This document shows positions 58,913-64,000 of a stretch of 64,000 nt of DNA, piece after piece. The notes beneath the pieces were generated by a model. It saw only the letters and a list, made by a program, of their open reading frames with translations. It had not been told where the DNA came from and did no database searches. The stretch's first letter is position 1; every line of letters begins with the position of its first letter. The DNA comes from Methylophilaceae bacterium (GTDB lineage: Bacteria > Pseudomonadota > Gammaproteobacteria > Burkholderiales > Methylophilaceae): positions 62,001-126,000 of the forward strand of contig CANCPF010000001.1 in NCBI GenBank assembly GCA_947379975.1, in the 5' to 3' direction. The position numbers and the translations under genes were made by a program.

Positions 58913-60070
58913 TCAGGCGCTATGAATATTCATCTGAAGCAATGAAAAATCATCCTCAAACGGACCTTCCGTTGCTTGAAGTTTTTTCATCGTTTCGAGA
59001 ATGCTATCAATATGCGTAACCTTAACATCGGACAAGCTTTGCATTATCTCAGTATACTCATTTAGCGTGACCATCTCTCCATTTGTCTTTTCTATCTCGT
59101 AGACCCCGTCACTATAAACAGTGAGTTGGTTGAATTTCTTTAGCGACAATGAGGCTTCTTTAAAGCTTGAGTCTTCCATAAAGCCAATGGCCATATTACC
59201 TGTCATCAATTCCAATAATTCCGTCTTATCTGCGCTATCCCCTGTCCTGATGAAAGCAGGTGGGTGGGCTGCACTGGCATAAGTTAGTGTATGGTTACTG
59301 CGCTTATAAACGCCGTACCACATGGTAAAGAATTTATTGTTATGATCTTCCATTAAAAAGGCATTATTAATCGCGGCTAGGACGGAGGCAGGTTGCTTGA
59401 AATCTGCCGCTTTCAGTGACTGAGAACGTAGCGCATTAATAGCAGAAACCGACATTAAGGCCGATCCAACGCCGTGGCCACAAACATCCAGTAAGTAGAT
59501 TGCAAGATGGTCTGAGTCCACCCAATGATAACCAAAGGCATCCCCACCTAGAGCAGTTGAAGGAATATGCTTCCATCTTGTGACAATTTCCCCATCAAGC
59601 TCTGCAGGCAGCGCACTTAGAATATAGTCCGCAGCCTCATTAATTTCAGCTGCCAACATTTTCTGACTCAGCAACAGTTCCTTCTTTTGTCGGTGCATGG
59701 TGATATGCGTATAAATTCTAGCGAGCGCAATCGGGGGGCTAACTGGCTTGGTTATATAGTCGACCGCTCCAAGTTTTAAGCCTTTTTCTTCATCTTCCGC
59801 CTCCGACATTGCGGTTAAGAAAATAATGGGGATCTCTCGCGTTTTTTCATCAGCCTTTAATCGCCGACAGACCTCATGCCCATCCATCTCGGGCATCATG
59901 ATATCAAGTAGAATTAAATCGGGCGGATTATCTGAAAATGCAATCTTTAAGGCTTTCTCTCCCGAAGTGGCTGCCCGCACCTGATAATCATCCTGCAACA
60001 ACCCCGTCATCAGCGTTAAATTGGCAGGGGTATCGTCCACAACTAAAATTGATGGTTTAGATTCAGACAT
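58913..60070 (-). CDS. response regulator with PP2C-type phosphatase output
   Basis: The 385-residue protein has an N-terminal receiver domain (ILVVDDTPANLTLM; phosphoacceptor Asp in LLDIMMPEMDG; conserved Lys in YITKPVS) and a C-terminal SpoIIE/RsbU-like PP2C phosphatase domain from about 165. The metal-binding motif is ALGGDAFGY and LLDVCGHGVGSALM. Such proteins dephosphorylate anti-sigma antagonists or other partners on phosphorylation. It begins 10 bases after the hybrid kinase's stop, so the kinase is its natural partner. Confidence 0.92.
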   Translation of the reverse strand: MSESKPSILVVDDTPANLTLMTGLLQDDYQVRAATSGEKALKIAFSDNPPDLILLDIMMPEMDGHEVCRRLKADEKTREIPIIFLTAMSEAEDEEKGLKLGAVDYITKPVSPPIALARIYTHITMHRQKKELLLSQKMLAAEINEAADYILSALPAELDGEIVTRWKHIPSTALGGDAFGYHWVDSDHLAIYLLDVCGHGVGSALMSVSAINALRSQSLKAADFKQPASVLAAINNAFLMEDHNNKFFTMWYGVYKRSNHTLTYASAAHPPAFIRTGDSADKTELLELMTGNMAIGFMEDSSFKEASLSLKKFNQLTVYSDGVYEIEKTNGEMVTLNEYTEIMQSLSDVKVTHIDSILETMKKLQATEGPFEDDFSLLQMNIHSA

Positions 60071-60079
60071 AGCTTTACC

Positions 60080-63000
60080 CTAACTTATCGCCAATGCAAG
60101 TGCTTTTTCAAAATCAAAATCAAGCAATGCTTCGGTCATATTATTAAAAATTACTTCAGTAAAATGGGCTTTAAAGTCTGTCTCATTTAGCTCTAAATAG
60201 ATGCTTGCCTCAGTGTCATCATCCTTAAGGAGCGCGATAAACTTATCGAATACTTTTTTATCCATAAGCTTCTTAAGCACCTTACTCTCAGGTACTTTAG
60301 CCTCACTAGGGACGACTGGCAATGCACTAGATATAGCATCAACCATACTGATTTGGGCAGCAGCATAAGTTTCGAACTCGCGCATCATCTGATCACGGTC
60401 ATAATTACTCTTCACCAACTTCTCTATGCTACCTGCCATCGATTGCAAGGCACTGGCGCCAATATTACCATTCACGCCTTTGCAGGTATGTGCAACCCGC
60501 TCAGCGACTTCTTGATCATTCGCTACCAAGGCATTTCTAAGATCTGAAACGGCCGTATACCCAGTCTCAACATACTTCTTCAACATATTGAGATAAAGGG
60601 GCATCTTACCCATGACGCGTTTTAGCCCTAACTTAATATCTAGCCCTGGGATTGCCTCCAATCTAGAGGCGTCATTAACAACATCAACTACTTTCTTTTG
60701 AATTGCTTTTTTGTCTAGCAATGATGTTTTAGGCTGAATCCATTTAAGTAATGCGTTAAATAATTCATTCGGATCAATCGGCTTCGCCACGTGATCATTC
60801 ATGCCAGCATCAGCACACTTCTCTTTATCTTGATCCATGGCATTGGCAGTCATCGCCAAAATAGGGAGGTTTTTGAATTGATCAAGCTTTCTAATCTCTC
60901 TGGTAGCAGTTAATCCATCCATCACAGGCATTTGCATATCCATTAGGACAATGTCATATGTATGCTGACCAATCATTTGAACAGCTTCCTGCCCGTTGTT
61001 AGCAATTTCAACCACAAAACCTTCGCTCTCCAGTAAACCTAATGCAACCTCTTGATTGAGCTCATTGTCTTCCACGACCAAAATTTTGGACCCCACAATG
61101 GACTCTAACTTTTGTGCTAACTCAGGGACATCCTGACGACGCCCTTCAACATCATGTTTTTCGCCTAAAACTCTTAAAATGGAATCAAATAAAATGGATG
61201 CATTGACAGGCTTAATCAGGATTTCATCTAAGCCCGCAGCTTCAGCCTCAAGAATCACATCTTCTCGACCATAAGAGGTTACCATCACCATGTGAGGTTT
61301 GTTATCAAGATTAAGTTCGTTGATGGCTCTAGCTGCCTCAAACCCATTCATACCAGGCATCTGGTAATCTAAAAATACAATTTCAAATGGCTTGTTACTA
61401 GAGGCCGCTTTTTTTACCTCTTCCACAGCCTCTGCGCCACCAGATACTTGCTCGACTACAAAGGTCATACTAGCCAATAAGTCATCAAGGACATTACGTG
61501 CGATTTCATTGTCATCGACCACCAAGACTTTTTTGCCACGGAGTTCAGCACTTGGGAGCAGTTTTCTGACCGCACCTTTTGCTTTCCCTAAGTGCGCGGT
61601 AAACCAGAAAGTACTTCCTTTTCCAGGCTCACTATCGACACCCACTTCACCATTCATGAGGTTAGCTAATTGCTTGGCAATCGCCAAACCAAGGCCAGTA
61701 CCGCCATATTTACGACTGGTTGAAGTGTCTGCCTGTTGGAATGATTGGAATAAACGGCCTTTTTGTTCTTCTGTTAAGCCAATCCCAGTATCTCTCACGC
61801 CAAAATGCACAAAGTAGTCATTTTCACTTTCTTTTAACACTTTAGCCGAGATGACAATCTCACCAACCTCAGTAAATTTGACCGCATTATTGGCGTAATT
61901 AATTAAAATCTGGCCTAACCTCAAGGAATCTCCATTTAAGACCGAGGGAATCGCGGTGTCAATATCAAACACCATCTCCAGCCCTTTATTTGCAGCCTTT
62001 TCTGCGACTAAGTTGGCGACCGTATCAAACACCTTGGATACTTCAAAGTCTGTATGTTCGATGGTTAATTTGCCAGCCTCAATCTTAGAGAAATCCAAGA
62101 TGTCGTTAATTATGCCGAGAAGATGCTGACCTGAGCCACTAATTTTTTTAATGTAATCCCGTTGCCGTGGGTTAAGGTCTGTTTTTAAAGCTAGATGAGA
62201 CATCCCGATAATGGCGTTCATTGGTGTCCGAATTTCATGGCTCATATTTGACAGGAAATCTGACTTCATACGGGTCGCATCTTCAGCCTTATCCATAGCT
62301 TCCTGCATATCTGTTACATCAAAGAACCACCCCAAATAGCCATCTTGGCCATTAAATTTAACCGGAATATGAGAAGCAATAACCTGAACAGTCTCACCCG
62401 TAATTTTACGCATAGAAAAACGACGATTCAGGATACTTTGACCATTTGAAAGATTTTCTACAATCATTTTAAGATCATTAGTGTCTGAATAGACTCTCGT
62501 CATATCAATAGAATCAATATCCTCAAGTGCGAAGCCAAACAGAGAGGCATAAGATTGATTTGCGAATAGATATCTATTTTCATGAGGATGCTTAATACGC
62601 AATGCTGCGGGGCTAGACTCCAATATATGCCTGAAGCTTTGCTCACTTTCTCTGATACGATCCTCAATTAGTTTACGTTCTGTAATATCTCTAATTGAAA
62701 CGCAAAGACAGGAACCACGGCCACTAATACTTGGGAGGATTGAAAGTGAGACTTCAATTGGAAAGCTTGTATTATCTTTCCTGATTCCCAATGGATTAAT
62801 CAAGGAGGCATCGTTAAGAAAGCTAAATCCAGAAGACCTTAAGTCCTCCGGCAATAAGTCATCTGCATGTAATCCAATAAGAGCTCCTTTTCCATAACCA
62901 AACTCCTCGTCCAGCATGGTATTACTCAAGATAATAATTCCAGAATCATCCAGCACCATCATCCCATCAGGGGCAGATTCAACAATGCCTCGGTACCAAG

Positions 63001-64000
63001 CTTCAGTCGTTTTCATCTCGACTTGCTGAGCCTCAAGTTCAACCGCCTGCTCTTCCATTCGCGCTGTTTGGATTTCCATCCGCTCAGCTTGCTTTTGAGC
63101 CTCCTCCAACAAAGTTTCAGTTTTAATCTTTCTCTCAAGCATTTCCATGCTAATTGCAAGTAGTGGAAATAAATCATCTAATAATAATTGTTGGCGTGAA
63201 TTAAATGGATCAAAACAAGCGAATTCAACTACGCCTAACACACGGTCATTTGAAATCACAGGCATAATATAAAGGTTTCTGGGTGAACCCTGCCCAAGGC
63301 CTGAAGAAATTTTTACGTACTCATATGGAGGGTTGGTAATAAATATTTGTTTTTTCTCTAAGGCGCTTTGACCAATTAGGCCTTCCCCAATCAAAAATGA
63401 CTCTTTAAGATTGCTTCCAGCATAACTGCCCAATAATCGAAGATGCTCTTCCTCAAGAATGTAAAACACTGCGCTGCCAAGATTAATTAATGGCGCCACT
63501 TTAGTGAAGAGTGTCTTAGATAAATCACTAAAACTATCCGTATGTTGAATAGCATTTACCACAATGCCTAAATTTGACTTCACCCAACTCTGCTCATCCA
63601 TTTTTTGAGCGCTTAATTGAAGCACCCCAACAGAAACAGACATTTCACCAATTTCATTGGGATAATCGCTATATGGTACAACTGTATCGAGTTTTCCATC
63701 CGCGATAGCCTTCACTGCGACTTGCAGTCGACTAGACGGCTTTCTAATCGAAAAACCTATAATTAATACACATATTAAACTGAGTAATATACCGCCGAGA
63801 ATAAATGCAATCGTAATCGCAATACTTTGATGATATAGAGTTAGCGCATTTTTAGAGGTATTACTGGCGGCAAGCTCACCCTGCTTAGCAATACCACCTA
63901 GTGCATCGTCAGCTGCCTGAAAGTTTTGAATAAACGCAGGGTTAGTTAAATAATTAATCACATCCCCATTACTGGATTTACCACTATTAATTAAGGCGAT
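60080..64000 (-). CDS. hybrid sensor histidine kinase (N-terminus beyond window)
   Basis: At least 1306 residues are visible and the frame stays open through the window edge; the GTG at 63961 is not a true start. The order is a sensor segment, transmembrane helix, HAMP, GAF (about residues 130-285), coiled coil, two PAS domains, HisKA with phosphoacceptor His in [14 protein letters not shown], HATPase ([21 protein letters not shown]), two receivers ([18 protein letters not shown]) and an Hpt domain (AHTCKGVNG). All phosphorelay residues appear intact. It is followed by the receiver-PP2C gene, so the pair forms a phosphorelay. Confidence 0.93.
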   Translation of the reverse strand: MALINSGKSSNGDVINYLTNPAFIQNFQAADDALGGIAKQGELAASNTSKNALTLYHQSIAITIAFILGGILLSLICVLIIGFSIRKPSSRLQVAVKAIADGKLDTVVPYSDYPNEIGEMSVSVGVLQLSAQKMDEQSWVKSNLGIVVNAIQHTDSFSDLSKTLFTKVAPLINLGSAVFYILEEEHLRLLGSYAGSNLKESFLIGEGLIGQSALEKKQIFITNPPYEYVKISSGLGQGSPRNLYIMPVISNDRVLGVVEFACFDPFNSRQQLLLDDLFPLLAISMEMLERKIKTETLLEEAQKQAERMEIQTARMEEQAVELEAQQVEMKTTEAWYRGIVESAPDGMMVLDDSGIIILSNTMLDEEFGYGKGALIGLHADDLLPEDLRSSGFSFLNDASLINPLGIRKDNTSFPIEVSLSILPSISGRGSCLCVSIRDITERKLIEDRIRESEQSFRHILESSPAALRIKHPHENRYLFANQSYASLFGFALEDIDSIDMTRVYSDTNDLKMIVENLSNGQSILNRRFSMRKITGETVQVIASHIPVKFNGQDGYLGWFFDVTDMQEAMDKAEDATRMKSDFLSNMSHEIRTPMNAIIGMSHLALKTDLNPRQRDYIKKISGSGQHLLGIINDILDFSKIEAGKLTIEHTDFEVSKVFDTVANLVAEKAANKGLEMVFDIDTAIPSVLNGDSLRLGQILINYANNAVKFTEVGEIVISAKVLKESENDYFVHFGVRDTGIGLTEEQKGRLFQSFQQADTSTSRKYGGTGLGLAIAKQLANLMNGEVGVDSEPGKGSTFWFTAHLGKAKGAVRKLLPSAELRGKKVLVVDDNEIARNVLDDLLASMTFVVEQVSGGAEAVEEVKKAASSNKPFEIVFLDYQMPGMNGFEAARAINELNLDNKPHMVMVTSYGREDVILEAEAAGLDEILIKPVNASILFDSILRVLGEKHDVEGRRQDVPELAQKLESIVGSKILVVEDNELNQEVALGLLESEGFVVEIANNGQEAVQMIGQHTYDIVLMDMQMPVMDGLTATREIRKLDQFKNLPILAMTANAMDQDKEKCADAGMNDHVAKPIDPNELFNALLKWIQPKTSLLDKKAIQKKVVDVVNDASRLEAIPGLDIKLGLKRVMGKMPLYLNMLKKYVETGYTAVSDLRNALVANDQEVAERVAHTCKGVNGNIGASALQSMAGSIEKLVKSNYDRDQMMREFETYAAAQISMVDAISSALPVVPSEAKVPESKVLKKLMDKKVFDKFIALLKDDDTEASIYLELNETDFKAHFTEVIFNNMTEALLDFDFEKALALAIS

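Overview
The window is chromosomal DNA from a low-GC gammaproteobacterium-like or, more probably, betaproteobacterial genome. The TCA, methylcitrate, cytochrome bd, TamA/TamB and surE-pcm-nlpD gene content points to Betaproteobacteria, and the AT-rich coding and gene set fit Methylophilaceae (Methylotenera-like). That assignment is an inference from gene content; no 16S gene or phylogenetic marker search was available. Nearly all of the DNA is coding. There is no phage, insertion sequence, CRISPR array or rRNA operon.

Layout. (1) 1-3.4 kb: the 3' part of an Orn/Lys/Arg decarboxylase, then folA and thyA. (2) 3.5-9.6 kb: the uvrC-pgsA-tRNA-Gly-tRNA-Cys-tRNA-Leu block, as in the classical uvrC-pgsA-glyW-cysT-leuZ order, but split by an oppositely oriented 861-residue PAS-GGDEF-EAL gene between tRNA-Cys and tRNA-Leu. 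(3) 9.6-13 kb: small housekeeping genes, namely a tautomerase, a DUF1643 protein, a short CDF metal transporter, rlmJ and a UPF0114 protein. (4) 13-20.6 kb: a redox/oxygen block with trxC behind a perfect FNR-type box, a sigma-54 activator with a Cys-rich PAS domain, a -24/-12 promoter, ccoG, and cydP-cydA-cydB-cydX. The 33-residue cydX is easily missed. (5) 20.6-22.3 kb: two unknown membrane proteins.

(6) 22.3-42.8 kb is the most interesting region, a 20-kb carboxylic-acid supercluster. One arm (minus strand) reads GntR regulator, malic enzyme, sdhCDAB, sdhE, a CitE-like lyase, an acyl-CoA ligase, class I fumarase, an EF-hand secreted protein and acnB. The divergent arm (plus strand) reads CitE-like lyase, mesaconyl-CoA hydratase (beta-methylmalyl-CoA dehydratase), a second CitE-like lyase, prpB, prpC and prpD. 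A perfect inverted repeat abutting a consensus sigma-70 promoter lies between the arms. Together these genes can take propionyl-CoA through the 2-methylcitrate cycle to pyruvate and succinate, then succinate through fumarate and malate to pyruvate. The hydratase and lyases suggest that a mesaconyl-CoA/beta-methylmalyl-CoA route feeds propionyl-CoA (plus glyoxylate) into that cycle. The cycle is established; the C5 feeder is my inference.

(7) 43-53.9 kb: purB, tamA-tamB, wrbA, a HugZ-type flavoprotein, a DUF2069 protein, surE-pcm-nlpD (with no rpoS after nlpD). (8) 53.9-58.5 kb: a WCDPC thioredoxin-like protein, a nitroreductase and an Old Yellow Enzyme divergent from a LysR regulator, a PsiE-family protein and tadA. 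(9) 58.9-64 kb: a response regulator with a PP2C-type phosphatase output, next to a large hybrid histidine kinase that runs off the window edge.
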